Positions 23,556 through 33,487 of a stretch of 64,000 nucleotides of DNA are shown here, piece after piece; the first letter of the stretch is position 1, and every line of letters starts with the position of its first letter. Made by a program: the position numbers and the translations under genes. The notes beneath the pieces were generated by a model. It did not search any database. It saw only the letters and a list, made by a program, of their open reading frames with translations, and had not been told where the DNA came from. This DNA comes from Paenibacillus sp. CF384 (GTDB lineage Bacteria; Bacillota; Bacilli; Paenibacillales; Paenibacillaceae): contig NZ_FNNV01000021.1 in assembly GCF_900106745.1 (NCBI RefSeq), positions 1-64,000 of the forward strand. The letters run 5' to 3'.

Positions 23556-26500
23556 TTGACGAAACCGACAATGAAGGATATGCTCGCACAACGAATTCTC
23601 ATCCTCGACGGGGCTATGGGTACGATGATTCAACAGGCGGATCTGGGGCCGGAGGATTTTGGCGGCGAGGAACTGGACGGCTGTAATGAAATGCTCGTAT
23701 TGACACGTCCCGATGTTATTCAAGGCATCCATGAAGATTATTTAGCTGCTGGTGCAGACATTCTAGAAACCAATACGTTCGGCGCGACGAGCGTCGTTCT
23801 CGCTGAATATGATATTCCGGAGAAAGCAAGGGAGATCAATCTTGCTGCGGCATCGCTTGCGCGTGCTGCTGCAGATAAATACTCCACGCCGGACAAGCCG
23901 CGTTATGTAGCCGGTGCACTAGGACCTACTACGAAGACGCTGTCGGTAACAGGCGGAGTTACGTTTGATCAGCTGGTCGAGAGCTATTACGAGCAAGCCA
24001 TCGCATTAATCGAAGGCGGCGTCGACGCCATGCTTCTGGAAACCTCTCAAGATACCTTGAACGTAAAAGCCGGCACAATCGGCATTCATAAAGCTTTCGA
24101 AGAAACAGGTATTACGCTTCCGCTCATGATTTCCGGTACAATCGAGCCGATGGGCACGACATTAGCCGGACAAAATATCGAGTCTTTCTATATCTCGCTT
24201 GAGCATATGAATCCCATCTCGATTGGGCTTAACTGCGCGACGGGACCGGAGTTTATGCGTGACCATATCCGTTCGCTCTCGGCAATCTCGCATGCAGCAG
24301 TCAGCTGTTATCCGAATGCCGGCTTGCCGGATGAGAATGGGAATTATCACGAATCGCCGGAATCGCTGGCGAGGAAAATCGCTGATTTTGCCGAGCATGG
24401 CTGGATTAATATCGCTGGCGGCTGCTGCGGAACAACGCCGGATCATATCCGCGCAATGGCTGAAACCTTGGCAAATTACGCACCGCGTACGAAGCCAGGG
24501 GAGCATCCGCCGGCGGTTTCCGGTATCGAGACGGTTTATATTGAAGAAGATAACCGTCCAATAATGATCGGTGAGCGTACGAATATTTCCGGCTCACGTA
24601 AATTTAAACGCCTTATTAAAGAAGAGAAGTATGATGAAGCGTCCGAAATTGCCCGCGCTCAAGTAAAGGGCGGCGCGCATGTTATTGATATCAACTTGCA
24701 GGATACGGATATTGATGAAGCGCATGCCGTTCATAATTTCCTGCCTGAAGTTGTAAAGAAGATTAAAGTACCGCTCATGCTCGATTCCACCTATGATCAT
24801 ATCATTGAGCTCGGCTTGAAGTATTCCCAAGGGAAAGCGATCATCAACTCCATTAACCTGGAGGATGGCGAATCCAAGTTCGAGAAAATTCTCCCGCTCA
24901 TACATCGCTATGGGGCAGCGGTTGTTTGTATTCTGATCGATGAGCGTGGACAAGCCGTATCGCGCGAAGCGAAGATGGAAGTGGCAACTCGTTCCTATGA
25001 GCTGCTTACCGAGAAGTATGGCATGAATCCGGAAGATATTATTTTTGACCCGAACATGTTCCCTGTTGGATCCGGCGATCCGCAGTACATCGGTTCTGCA
25101 GTGGAGACCATTGAAGGCATTAAGATGATTAAAGCGAAGTATCCGAAGGCGAAGACGATTCTCGGCTTAAGTAACATCTCGTTCGGTTTGCCGGATGCGG
25201 GCCGTGAAGTGCTCAACTCGGTTTATCTGTATCACACGACGAAGGCCGGACTTGATTACGCAATCGTGAATACGGAGAAACTGGAGCGGTATGCATCCAT
25301 TCCGGAAGAAGAGCGCCGTCTTGCTGAAGAATTGATTTATAATACGAACGATGAGACGTTGGCAGCGTTCGTTGCAGCTTTCCGTGAGAAGAAAGTCGTG
25401 AAGAAAGAGAAGATTTCCACGTTGTCACTGGAGGAGCGTCTTGCTTCTTATGTTGTCGAAGGTACGAAGGAAGGACTTTATCCGGATCTTGATGAAGCGT
25501 TGAAGAAGTATGCACCGCTTGAAATCATCAATGGCGCGTTAATGAGAGGGATGGAGGAAGTCGGTCGCTTGTTCAACGGAAATGAGCTGATCGTAGCCGA
25601 GGTGCTGCAGAGCGCCGAAGTCATGAAAGCTTCCGTTACGTATCTGGAGCCGTTCATGGAAAAGAATGAATCAGCCGTTAAAGGTAAAATCATTCTGGCA
25701 ACCGTTAAAGGTGACGTCCATGATATCGGTAAAAACTTGGTGGAAATCATCTTATCCAACAATGGCTACAAAATTATTAACCTAGGCATTAAAGTGCCGC
25801 CTGAACAAATTATCGAAGCCTATCGCAAAGAGCCGGTTGATGCAATTGGTCTCTCGGGTCTGCTCGTGAAATCGGCGCAGCAAATGATCTTGACCGCGCA
25901 GGATTTGCGCAGTGCAGGCATTGACGCTCCGATTCTGGTCGGAGGTGCGGCGCTCACTCGTAAATTTACGAAGCATCGGATTGGACCGGAGTATGACGGC
26001 TTAGTGCTGTATGCGAAGGATGCTATGGATGGTCTGGACATTGCTAATAAGCTCATGGACAAAGAACACCGACTCGTCTATGAGGAAGAAATGGCTGCGC
26101 TGAAAGCTTCCGGCTACTTGGAAGAAGTAGAGAAGAAGCCTCTGCCTGAGCTGACACGCGCCGTGAAGTCGAATGTGTCCAAGGATGCGCCGGTTTATAT
26201 TCCGCCGGATACGGAGCGACATGTTCTTCGCAACGTACCGATTCCGCATGTCGTGCCTTATGTGAACATGCAGATGCTGCTTGGTCACCATCTCGGTCTG
26301 AAGGGCAACGTGGACACATTGCTTGCCGAAGGCAATGAGAAAGCCGTGAATTTGAAGGAAACGGTTGATGGACTGCTTGCCGATGCTGCCAAAGGATTAC
26401 TGAAGGCTAACGGCATGTATCGCTTCTTCCCGGCACAATCGTGGGGCAACGATATTATTATCTATGATCCGAGTCAACCCGGTGTCGAGATCAAACGTTT

Positions 26501-26993
26501 CACGTTCCCGCGCCAGCAAGTTGAGCCGTATCTCTGCTTGGCGGATTTCTTGAAATCGGTGGAGAGCGGCGTGATGGATTACGTCGGCTTCCTCGTTGTA
26601 ACAGCAGGTGAAGGCGTAAGAGAGAAAGCAACTGAACTGAAAGACAACGGAGACTATTTGCGCTCCCATGCCTTGCAGTCCGTTGCACTTGAAGTTGCGG
26701 AAGCAATGGCCGAACGCGTCCATCATTTGATGCGCGATACTTGGGGTTTCCCGGATCACCCTGAGATGACGATGAAACAGCGCCATGGCGCTCGTTATCA
26801 AGGTATTCGGGTTTCGTTCGGTTATCCGGCTTGTCCGAATCTGGAAGACCAACAGCCGCTATTCGAGCTGATGAATCCGGAGGATATCGGCGTTCAATTG
26901 ACGGAAGGTTTCATGATGGAGCCGGAAGCATCCGTATCCGCGATGGTATTCGCCCATCCGGAAGCGCAGTATTTCAACGTAGAGAAAGCGTAA
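23556..26993 (+). CDS. metH: Cobalamin-dependent methionine synthase
   Basis: Transfers a methyl group from methyltetrahydrofolate to homocysteine through cobalamin. About 1145 residues with all modules: homocysteine domain (zinc Cys in GLNCATG and GGCCGTT), pterin domain (GERTNISGSRKFKRL), helical cap, cobalamin domain with the axial His722 in DVHDIGKN, and the reactivation domain with RHGARYQGIRVSFGYPACPNLED. The start is taken as TTG at 23556, ten bases after AAGGGA (23540-23545); an ATG at 23571 is the alternative. I see no S-box or cobalamin riboswitch in the upstream 190 bases. A hairpin follows at 27008. Confidence 0.97.
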   Translation: MTKPTMKDMLAQRILILDGAMGTMIQQADLGPEDFGGEELDGCNEMLVLTRPDVIQGIHEDYLAAGADILETNTFGATSVVLAEYDIPEKAREINLAAASLARAAADKYSTPDKPRYVAGALGPTTKTLSVTGGVTFDQLVESYYEQAIALIEGGVDAMLLETSQDTLNVKAGTIGIHKAFEETGITLPLMISGTIEPMGTTLAGQNIESFYISLEHMNPISIGLNCATGPEFMRDHIRSLSAISHAAVSCYPNAGLPDENGNYHESPESLARKIADFAEHGWINIAGGCCGTTPDHIRAMAETLANYAPRTKPGEHPPAVSGIETVYIEEDNRPIMIGERTNISGSRKFKRLIKEEKYDEASEIARAQVKGGAHVIDINLQDTDIDEAHAVHNFLPEVVKKIKVPLMLDSTYDHIIELGLKYSQGKAIINSINLEDGESKFEKILPLIHRYGAAVVCILIDERGQAVSREAKMEVATRSYELLTEKYGMNPEDIIFDPNMFPVGSGDPQYIGSAVETIEGIKMIKAKYPKAKTILGLSNISFGLPDAGREVLNSVYLYHTTKAGLDYAIVNTEKLERYASIPEEERRLAEELIYNTNDETLAAFVAAFREKKVVKKEKISTLSLEERLASYVVEGTKEGLYPDLDEALKKYAPLEIINGALMRGMEEVGRLFNGNELIVAEVLQSAEVMKASVTYLEPFMEKNESAVKGKIILATVKGDVHDIGKNLVEIILSNNGYKIINLGIKVPPEQIIEAYRKEPVDAIGLSGLLVKSAQQMILTAQDLRSAGIDAPILVGGAALTRKFTKHRIGPEYDGLVLYAKDAMDGLDIANKLMDKEHRLVYEEEMAALKASGYLEEVEKKPLPELTRAVKSNVSKDAPVYIPPDTERHVLRNVPIPHVVPYVNMQMLLGHHLGLKGNVDTLLAEGNEKAVNLKETVDGLLADAAKGLLKANGMYRFFPAQSWGNDIIIYDPSQPGVEIKRFTFPRQQVEPYLCLADFLKSVESGVMDYVGFLVVTAGEGVREKATELKDNGDYLRSHALQSVALEVAEAMAERVHHLMRDTWGFPDHPEMTMKQRHGARYQGIRVSFGYPACPNLEDQQPLFELMNPEDIGVQLTEGFMMEPEASVSAMVFAHPEAQYFNVEKA

Positions 26994-27007
26994 CGGATAG
27001 CATAGGT

Positions 27008-27048
27008 ACCCTCCAAACTTGCAGTGTTAAGCTGCAGCTTTGGAGGGT
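27008..27048 (+). terminator. Terminator-like hairpin after metH
   Basis: ACCCTCCAAA (27008-27017) pairs with TTTGGAGGGT (27039-27048). The T-run is weak (ATTGTTAT). Confidence 0.65.
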
Positions 27049-27089
27049 ATTGTTATAGATAGCAGATAGCGATTGGAGGGGGCATGCAC

Positions 27090-28016
27090 ATGCAGCTCAC
27101 GTTTCTCGGTACAAGCGCAGGAAGGCCAACGAAAACTCGCAATGTGACTTCCATTGCATTCTGTCTTCCTGAACCGTATTGCGGGTTCTGGCTGTTCGAT
27201 ACCGGCGAAGGCACGCAGCATCGGCTGCTGCACGGCGGATTGAAGCTGAATAAATTGGAACGAATCTTTATCACCCATTTGCATGGCGATCATCTCTATG
27301 GATTGCCTGGCTTACTAAGCAGTCGGACCTATTTTGAAGGGGCAGGTAAGCTTCAAATCTATGGTCCAGCCGGGTTGCGAGAATATTTGAACGTGATCTT
27401 CCAACATAGCGGGGTCCATCTTGGTTATGAGCTCGAAGTAATAGAGGTCACTGCAGGAGTTGTAGCGGCGGATGATCGTTTCGTAGTTGAGGCAGCCGAG
27501 CTGGAGCATCGACTGCCATGCTTCGGTTACCGCATCACCGAGCGTCCGCAGCAAGGGCAGCTTCAGTTGGCGCGGCTTGCTGAGTTAGGCGTTCGTCCGG
27601 GACCGCTGTACGGCAAGCTCAAACGCGGTGAATCCATTACCTTAGAGGATGGTCGTACCGTTTCCTCGGCAGATGTCGTAGGTCCTCAGCTGCCCGGACG
27701 GATTGTCACCATTCTTGGAGATACAACGCCATGCGATAATGCGATTCGACTGGCCAAAGGTGCCGATCTGCTCGTGCATGAAGCGACCTTCGCAGGCGGA
27801 ATGGAGGAGAAAGCGGCTGCTTACGGCCATTCCACGATTCGGCAAGCTGCAGAAATTGCGGCTGCAGCAGGGGTCAAGCGGCTGGTGGTCACGCATTTCA
27901 GCTCGCGATTCGACGATGAAGCCGTAGCGGAGCTGGTCGCGGATGCCCGGACGATCTTCCCGCATACTGACGCGGCGTACGATTATGCAGAATTCCAAGT
28001 GAAGCGTTCCACATAG
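27090..28016 (+). CDS. rnz: Ribonuclease Z
   Basis: Removes the 3' trailer of tRNA precursors that lack an encoded CCA. The 308-residue product has the metallo-beta-lactamase motif THLHGDH (His63, His65, Asp67, His68), the GDTTPCDN region, the HEATF motif and the TH-FSSR end. Residue spacing matches B. subtilis Rnz (307). The ATG at 27090 lies 8 bases from GGAGGGG (27075-27081); the ATG at 27084 is too close. A hairpin follows. Confidence 0.96.
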   Translation: MQLTFLGTSAGRPTKTRNVTSIAFCLPEPYCGFWLFDTGEGTQHRLLHGGLKLNKLERIFITHLHGDHLYGLPGLLSSRTYFEGAGKLQIYGPAGLREYLNVIFQHSGVHLGYELEVIEVTAGVVAADDRFVVEAAELEHRLPCFGYRITERPQQGQLQLARLAELGVRPGPLYGKLKRGESITLEDGRTVSSADVVGPQLPGRIVTILGDTTPCDNAIRLAKGADLLVHEATFAGGMEEKAAAYGHSTIRQAAEIAAAAGVKRLVVTHFSSRFDDEAVAELVADARTIFPHTDAAYDYAEFQVKRST

Positions 28017-28046
28017 TGCCCGCCCTTGGCGACTAGGTGTTCGCCC

Positions 28047-28085
28047 AGAAGCCGTCCGATCGCAGGCTGCGAGAGGGCGGCTTCT
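28047..28085 (+). terminator. Terminator after rnz
   Basis: AGAAGCCG (28047-28054) pairs with CGGCTTCT (28078-28085), followed by ATTGTTTGTT. It separates rnz from the repair operon. Confidence 0.7.
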
Positions 28086-28130
28086 ATTGTTTGTTAAAAA
28101 TAGGGCTTTTTATATTTTAACCCGAGCGGT

Positions 28131-28153
28131 TATAATGAGGGGAACAGTCGTTC
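28131..28153 (+). promoter_or_regulatory. Promoter -10 and LexA-type box before mrfA
   Basis: TATAAT at 28131-28136 is a consensus -10; its -35 is weak (TTTTTA region). Five bases later GAACAGTCGTTC (28142-28153) is a perfect GAAC-N4-GTTC LexA core, placed where transcription would start. It lies 17 bases before the mrfA ATG. This is the only perfect LexA core I found in an intergenic region besides the two between lexA and yneA. Confidence 0.7.
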
Positions 28154-28169
28154 TATCACGGGGGTTATC

Positions 28170-30422
28170 ATGATGCTGCGCAAGAAGAATTTATCTGATC
28201 TCATACAGGAATTACGAACAAACGAGAATGTTATCAACTGGCACGAAGTTGAACCGATAGAAGCTAGAACCAAACCCATGCCCGAAAGTGTGGATGGACG
28301 CATCAAAGGAGCATTAGCCAGAAGAGGAATCGAAGACCTGTACAGTCATCAGTACACCGCCTACGAAACCATTCGCAAAGGCGAGAATATGGTCGCAGTA
28401 ACCCCGACAGCATCGGGGAAGACACTTTGCTATAATCTCCCCGTTTTGCAATCCATCGCCGAGGACGATGCAAGCCGCGCGTTATATTTGTTCCCTACCA
28501 AAGCGCTGGCGCAGGATCAGAAGAGTGAATTGAACGAGATCATCGCCGAAATGGGAATCGACATCAAAAGTTTTACCTATGACGGAGACACTTCTCCTGA
28601 AATTCGGCAAATTGTTAAGAACGTCGGTCATATTGTCATTACGAATCCGGATATGCTTCATTCCGCTATTCTTCCGCATCATACGAAATGGATCAGCTTA
28701 TTTAGCAATCTCAAATATATCGTTATCGATGAATTGCATACTTATCGAGGCGTCTTCGGCAGTCATGTATCCAATGTCATTCGCCGGTTGCGGCGAATCT
28801 GTAAGTTTTATGGCAGTGACCCGCTCTTCATCTGTACGTCGGCGACGATTGCGAACCCGAAGGAGCTGGCTGAACAGCTTACAGGTCAACCCATGCGATT
28901 GGTTGACGATAACGGCGCCCCGAGGGGAAGAAAACATTTTGTGTTCTATAATCCTCCTATCATCAATAAGCCTTTAAATCTTCGCAAAAGTGCAACCGTA
29001 GAGGTTAACCAATTAGCTAAACAATTTCTGGCCAATAAAGTCCAGACAATCGTGTTTGCGCGCAGCCGAGTCCGAGTAGAACTCATTCTGAGTCATTTAC
29101 AGGAACTAGTGAAGAACGAACTAGGCGGCAAATCCATTCGAGGCTATCGCGGAGGCTACTTGCCCAATCAGCGCCGTGAAATTGAACGAGGGTTAAGAAA
29201 TGGTGAAATCGTTGGCGTCGTGAGCACGAATGCGCTTGAGCTTGGCGTGGATATCGGGCAGCTGCAGGTATGCATTATGTCAGGCTATCCCGGAAGCGTC
29301 GCAAGCACTTGGCAGCAGGCAGGTCGGGCGGGCAGACGTCACGGCGAGGCTTTGGTCGTGATGGTAGCCAGCAATACGCCAATTGACCAATATATCGTGC
29401 AGAATCCGGATTACTTCTTTGAGCGATCCCCGGAATCGGCACGCATTAACCCGGAGAATCTATTGATTCTGGTTGACCATTTGCGATGCGCGGCCTATGA
29501 ACTTCCACTCAAATTGGGAGAAGAATTCGGCCCGCTGGAAATTTCAGATATCCTGGAATATTTAGTTGAAGAAAGAGTCCTTACCCAAGCCGGAGGGGCA
29601 TTCTACTGGGCGAATCAGTCTTTCCCTGCCCATGAAGTGAGCTTGCGCTCCGCAGCGCAAGAAAATGTAGTCATTATCGACCAATCCGAACGAGGAAATG
29701 TTAAAATCATTGGCGAGATGGACCGATTCAGCGCGATGACCCTCTTGCATGATGAAGCGATTTATTTGCATGAAGGCGTTCAGTTCCAAGTTGAGAAGCT
29801 GGATTGGGAGCATAAGAAGGCCTATGTACGGGAAGTCGACGTAGAGTATTATACGGACGCTAATCTGGCGGTTAAATTAAAGGTATTATCGATCGATTTA
29901 TCGAAGAGAAGACAGATGTCATCCATTCATTACGGCGACGCTGCCGTGAATGTCATGGCTACGATGTACAAAAAAATCCGTTTATCGAGTTTCGAGAATA
30001 TCGGTTACGGCCCAATCAAGCTTCCGGAAGAAGAATTGCATACGAGCGCGACCTGGGTAGAAATCAACGAGGTTGACCCTTCGATCGAAACCAAAACGCT
30101 GGAACAGCTGCTCATGGGCATATCCAATGTCATTCGCCATATCGTGCCGGTTCATGTCATGTGCGATCGAAGCGATATCCATGTCGTTTCACAGATCAGG
30201 GCTGAACATTCGCAGCTGCCGACCATATTCATCTATGACCATTACCCCGGCGGGATAGGGTTAGCGGAAGACGTATATAAACGATTCGATGATATCAAAG
30301 CAGCAGCGAAAAATCTCATTCAGAAATGCCCTTGCGAAGCAGGCTGTCCTTCCTGTATCGGCTCGGAAATCGTAGGCATGAATGCGAAGAACAAATCGCT
30401 GTTCATCTTGGAGGGATTATGA
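28170..30422 (+). CDS. mrfA: Mitomycin repair helicase MrfA (YprA)
   Basis: DEAD/DEAH-box helicase of 750 residues, the length of B. subtilis MrfA/YprA. It shows the ATP motif TPTASGKT, motif II DELH, SAT in CTSATIAN, the helicase C motif QAGRAGR and the C-terminal DUF1998 part with the four-Cys cluster CPCEAGCPSC. MrfA works with the exonuclease MrfB to remove mitomycin-type lesions in B. subtilis, apart from UvrABC. The gene follows a promoter with a LexA box and overlaps mrfB by ATGA. Two adjacent ATGs (28170, 28173) follow GGGGG. Confidence 0.93.
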   Translation: MMLRKKNLSDLIQELRTNENVINWHEVEPIEARTKPMPESVDGRIKGALARRGIEDLYSHQYTAYETIRKGENMVAVTPTASGKTLCYNLPVLQSIAEDDASRALYLFPTKALAQDQKSELNEIIAEMGIDIKSFTYDGDTSPEIRQIVKNVGHIVITNPDMLHSAILPHHTKWISLFSNLKYIVIDELHTYRGVFGSHVSNVIRRLRRICKFYGSDPLFICTSATIANPKELAEQLTGQPMRLVDDNGAPRGRKHFVFYNPPIINKPLNLRKSATVEVNQLAKQFLANKVQTIVFARSRVRVELILSHLQELVKNELGGKSIRGYRGGYLPNQRREIERGLRNGEIVGVVSTNALELGVDIGQLQVCIMSGYPGSVASTWQQAGRAGRRHGEALVVMVASNTPIDQYIVQNPDYFFERSPESARINPENLLILVDHLRCAAYELPLKLGEEFGPLEISDILEYLVEERVLTQAGGAFYWANQSFPAHEVSLRSAAQENVVIIDQSERGNVKIIGEMDRFSAMTLLHDEAIYLHEGVQFQVEKLDWEHKKAYVREVDVEYYTDANLAVKLKVLSIDLSKRRQMSSIHYGDAAVNVMATMYKKIRLSSFENIGYGPIKLPEEELHTSATWVEINEVDPSIETKTLEQLLMGISNVIRHIVPVHVMCDRSDIHVVSQIRAEHSQLPTIFIYDHYPGGIGLAEDVYKRFDDIKAAAKNLIQKCPCEAGCPSCIGSEIVGMNAKNKSLFILEGL

Positions 30423-31801
30423 GCGGGTTAAGGGATCGACTGCTGCGATTGAAGAACGCGCAAGTTGCTCAAGAGGAACGACTAGCCGGCATGGTTACTT
30501 CGGTAGAGACGTCTATTCATGCTGAAGGTGAAGAAGGAGCGGTCATACACGGCGATGAGCAAGCTCATGCTGCAGCTGTAGGTTCTGTTTTATCGAAAGC
30601 CTCTGATGATGACACGTTATCTTCGGAGTGGGAAGAGCTCGGTGTGCGCATCGTGCAATCGACGGAAGGCGCATTTCTTGTACGGGAAAGCCGTTATCCG
30701 CTGACGCATAAGCACGGTATACATGAGCTGATCGAGCTCTCCGAAGCTCAGATCAATCTCGATGCTTTTCGCAAACCCGATTCCGTCGATCTCGGCTATA
30801 CGAATCTGTTGTTTCTTGATTTAGAAACCACCGGACTCGGAGTCGGCGCGGGCAATGTCCCTTTCATGGTAGGGCTTGCTTATTTGCAGGATGATGTGTT
30901 CATTGTCGAGCAAATGCTTATCCGTCATCCGGCGGAGGAACGGGCGATGATCGGATATCTGTGTAACCTGCTGCCTAGCTTTACTCACTTAGTAACCTAC
31001 AATGGTCGGACTTTCGATTGGCCTGTCTTATTCAATCGGTTTATACTAAACGGCTTCCGCGATTTCAAATGGGAGCCGATCCATATCGATTTACTGCATC
31101 CTTCCCGGGCTGTCTGGCGGAACACGCTGGTATCTTGTCGGTTAAGCCATGTGGAGGAAGAACGCCTTGGCATTACCAGACATGACGATGTACCGGGTTC
31201 ACTCGCACCGGCTATCTATTTTCAATATTTAGCCGACAGAAAACCTGAGCCGCTGCTGGGCGTATTTCAACACAATGAAATCGATATGCTCTCTCTGGCT
31301 GCGCTCGCAATCCGGTTCGGCCACTTGCTTGGCGGAAGAATTGGGACAGGTACGGTTCAGATGCCGGAGGAAGCGGAGGAACTGCTGCGTACGGGGCTGT
31401 GGCTGGAGAAAATGGGGAAATCAGTCCTGGCTGAACCGCTGTATGCAGCTGCAGCCGAGCATCCTCGTCCAACGATCAAAGGCTTGTGTTTACTGGCGGA
31501 ACGAGACAAGAAATGTGGAAATTGGCAGCGTGCTGTGGTATTGTGGCAGAAGGCTATAGATGAAGCAGCGCATGCTGCTTGGCCGGATTATGAAGCTCAT
31601 ATTGAGCTTGCGATGTATTATGAGCACAAGACGAAGCAATTGGCTGAAGCGCTTGAGTTAGCTGAAACTGCATTTGCAATCGCACAGCGGCGTCTTACAG
31701 GTGTGCGGCTGAAGGGGAATCGGCGAACGGAGCTCGATGTGCTGCGTAAACGGATTGACCGTTTACGCCTGAAGATAAACCGAATATCAGAAGCAACGTA
31801 G
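30419..31801 (+). CDS. mrfB: Mitomycin repair exonuclease MrfB (YprB)
   Basis: RNase H-like exonuclease, 460 residues. The start at 30419 overlaps the mrfA stop and has GGAGGG upstream inside mrfA. Residues 35-75 are a variable acidic stretch. The catalytic core begins with FLDLETTG (Asp134 and Glu136), followed by VTYNGRTFDWPVL and a HNEIDMLSL motif with the later acidic residues of the DEDD type. The C-terminal 130 residues are helical and may form repeats. It is the partner of mrfA in Bacillus and here in the same order. Confidence 0.9.
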   Translation: MSGLRDRLLRLKNAQVAQEERLAGMVTSVETSIHAEGEEGAVIHGDEQAHAAAVGSVLSKASDDDTLSSEWEELGVRIVQSTEGAFLVRESRYPLTHKHGIHELIELSEAQINLDAFRKPDSVDLGYTNLLFLDLETTGLGVGAGNVPFMVGLAYLQDDVFIVEQMLIRHPAEERAMIGYLCNLLPSFTHLVTYNGRTFDWPVLFNRFILNGFRDFKWEPIHIDLLHPSRAVWRNTLVSCRLSHVEEERLGITRHDDVPGSLAPAIYFQYLADRKPEPLLGVFQHNEIDMLSLAALAIRFGHLLGGRIGTGTVQMPEEAEELLRTGLWLEKMGKSVLAEPLYAAAAEHPRPTIKGLCLLAERDKKCGNWQRAVVLWQKAIDEAAHAAWPDYEAHIELAMYYEHKTKQLAEALELAETAFAIAQRRLTGVRLKGNRRTELDVLRKRIDRLRLKINRISEAT

Positions 31802-31816
31802 AGGGAGTGGACATTC

Positions 31817-32638
31817 ATGAGCGTCAATTCGCTGCGCGGTCTGCTCATTGATTTGGACGGAACGATGTATCATGGCGGCATTATGATTCCGGGAGCAGAT
31901 GCGCTCATTGCGCAGCTGCGCCGGCTAGACATTCAATTCTTATTCGTAACGAACAATTCTTCCGCTACTCCGGAAGCTTTCGCCGGTCGGCTCAGCGCAA
32001 TGGGAATCCAGACGAATCCATCTGAAGTATGTACTTCGGCGCAAGGTGCTGCGGCCTATATAGCGGAGCGTCAACCGGGTGCAAGAGTACATGTCATTGG
32101 CGAGCATGGACTACGAACAGCTCTGCAGGATGCCGGCCTACAATTGGTAGAAGATGAGCCGGATATCGTCGTGCAAGGCATTGATAAGCAGCTTACCTAC
32201 GATAAAGTGGCCAAAGCGGTCACGTATATCCGCAGCGGGGCAACCTATATTTTGACGAATCCGGATTTGCTGGTGCCCGCTGAACATGGCTTAGTGCCGG
32301 GAGCGGGGTCGATTGGTGCGATGCTTCGGGCAGCTTCCGGTGTCGAACCTATCGTTATAGGAAAACCATCGGCGATCTTAATGGACTTTGCGCTGAACCG
32401 TCTGGGACTACAAGCCTCCGAGACATGGATGATCGGTGATAATCCTGCAACGGATATCGCAGCGGCGCAAGCCGTAGATTGTCCGTCGATCCTTGTTTTA
32501 ACCGGGCTCGCAACTGGCGACAATTATAAAGAACTGCTTGCGGCAGCCGGCTGTGAACCAACGGTCATTATTGATAATTTACATACATTGCAGCAGTTTA
32601 TAGGCGATCAGCTGGCAAGTGGGCAGCAGAGCCGTTAG
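31817..32638 (+). CDS. HAD-IIA phosphatase (NagD/YutF type)
   Basis: A 273-residue hydrolase. Motif I LIDLDGTMYHG, motif II VTNNSS, lysine IGKPSAILMD and motif IV MIGDNPATDIAAA are those of the HAD-IIA group (NagD, AraL, YutF), which dephosphorylates sugar phosphates or similar. It starts 15 bases after mrfB with no terminator, so it belongs to the same run of genes. A role in repair, for example clearing damaged nucleotides or sugar phosphates, is only inference. Confidence 0.92.
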   Translation: MSVNSLRGLLIDLDGTMYHGGIMIPGADALIAQLRRLDIQFLFVTNNSSATPEAFAGRLSAMGIQTNPSEVCTSAQGAAAYIAERQPGARVHVIGEHGLRTALQDAGLQLVEDEPDIVVQGIDKQLTYDKVAKAVTYIRSGATYILTNPDLLVPAEHGLVPGAGSIGAMLRAASGVEPIVIGKPSAILMDFALNRLGLQASETWMIGDNPATDIAAAQAVDCPSILVLTGLATGDNYKELLAAAGCEPTVIIDNLHTLQQFIGDQLASGQQSR

Positions 32639-32653
32639 GAAGGAAGAAGCACG

Positions 32654-33481
32654 ATGCCGGAATGGCCGGAAATGGAACATTATCGCAAGATGCTGGCGGA
32701 GCGAATCTCCGGTCAGCCCATTATGAATGTGCAGGTTACGCGTCAGAAATCGATTAACGTTCCTGTTGAAACCTTCGAGCAGGAGCTGATCGGAAGAACC
32801 GTTTGGTTCGTGGAGCATCGCGGCAAAATGTTGATTCTACACCTGGATAACGGAAAGCGGCTGCTGCTGCATCTCATGCTGGGCGGTATGATTCGTTATG
32901 AAGCACGGGGCATGGATCCAGAGCAGCGAACGGATCGCACTGTGCAGGTTATGATCGGTTTCCCGCAAGGGGAGCTGTGCTTTATCGGATTGCGCCTCGG
33001 TTATATCCATCTGCTGACGGTGAAGGAAACCATCGCTCGTCTGGCCGATCTTGGACCGGAGCCGTTCGACAAATGGCTGACGCTGGAGAAATTCAAGGAG
33101 CGCTTCAAGGGACGCAGAGGATCGCTGAAGACAGCTCTTGTCGAGCAGAGGGTTATCGCAGGCATCGGCAATTGCTATGCAGACGAGATTGCTTTCGAAG
33201 CGAGAGTTCGCCCGGATGCGAAGCTATCTGCGCTGGAGCCGGAAACGTGGGAGCGTATTTATAACGCGATGCACAAGGTGCTGCAATCGGCATTAGCGCA
33301 TGGCGGTTATATGGAGATGCCCTTCACGAATGAGGACACCGTTACCGGCGGTTATAACAACCATTGCCTGGTATACGACCGCGGCGGAGAACCTTGTTTA
33401 AACTGCGGCGGAACGATCGTGCAAGAAGAAATCAACTCCCGCAAGATGTTCTATTGCCCGGTTTGCCAGAAGGATAGGTAG
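32654..33481 (+). CDS. Fpg/Nei-family DNA glycosylase (divergent)
   Basis: Base-excision repair enzyme of 275 residues. The N-terminus MPEWPEME keeps the catalytic Pro2 and Glu3 but differs from the usual MPELPEVE. A Lys lies in EHRGKMLIL as expected for the catalytic Lys near residue 57. The helix-two-turns-helix reads VIAGIGNCYADEIAFEARV, and the zinc finger CLNC...CPVC is complete. The usual DxRRFG motif is replaced by LRLGY, so the lesion specificity may not be 8-oxoguanine. It is probably a paralogue of housekeeping MutM. It is followed after six bases by endonuclease IV, the next enzyme in the pathway. Confidence 0.88.
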   Translation: MPEWPEMEHYRKMLAERISGQPIMNVQVTRQKSINVPVETFEQELIGRTVWFVEHRGKMLILHLDNGKRLLLHLMLGGMIRYEARGMDPEQRTDRTVQVMIGFPQGELCFIGLRLGYIHLLTVKETIARLADLGPEPFDKWLTLEKFKERFKGRRGSLKTALVEQRVIAGIGNCYADEIAFEARVRPDAKLSALEPETWERIYNAMHKVLQSALAHGGYMEMPFTNEDTVTGGYNNHCLVYDRGGEPCLNCGGTIVQEEINSRKMFYCPVCQKDR

Positions 33482-33487
33482 TCGCGG

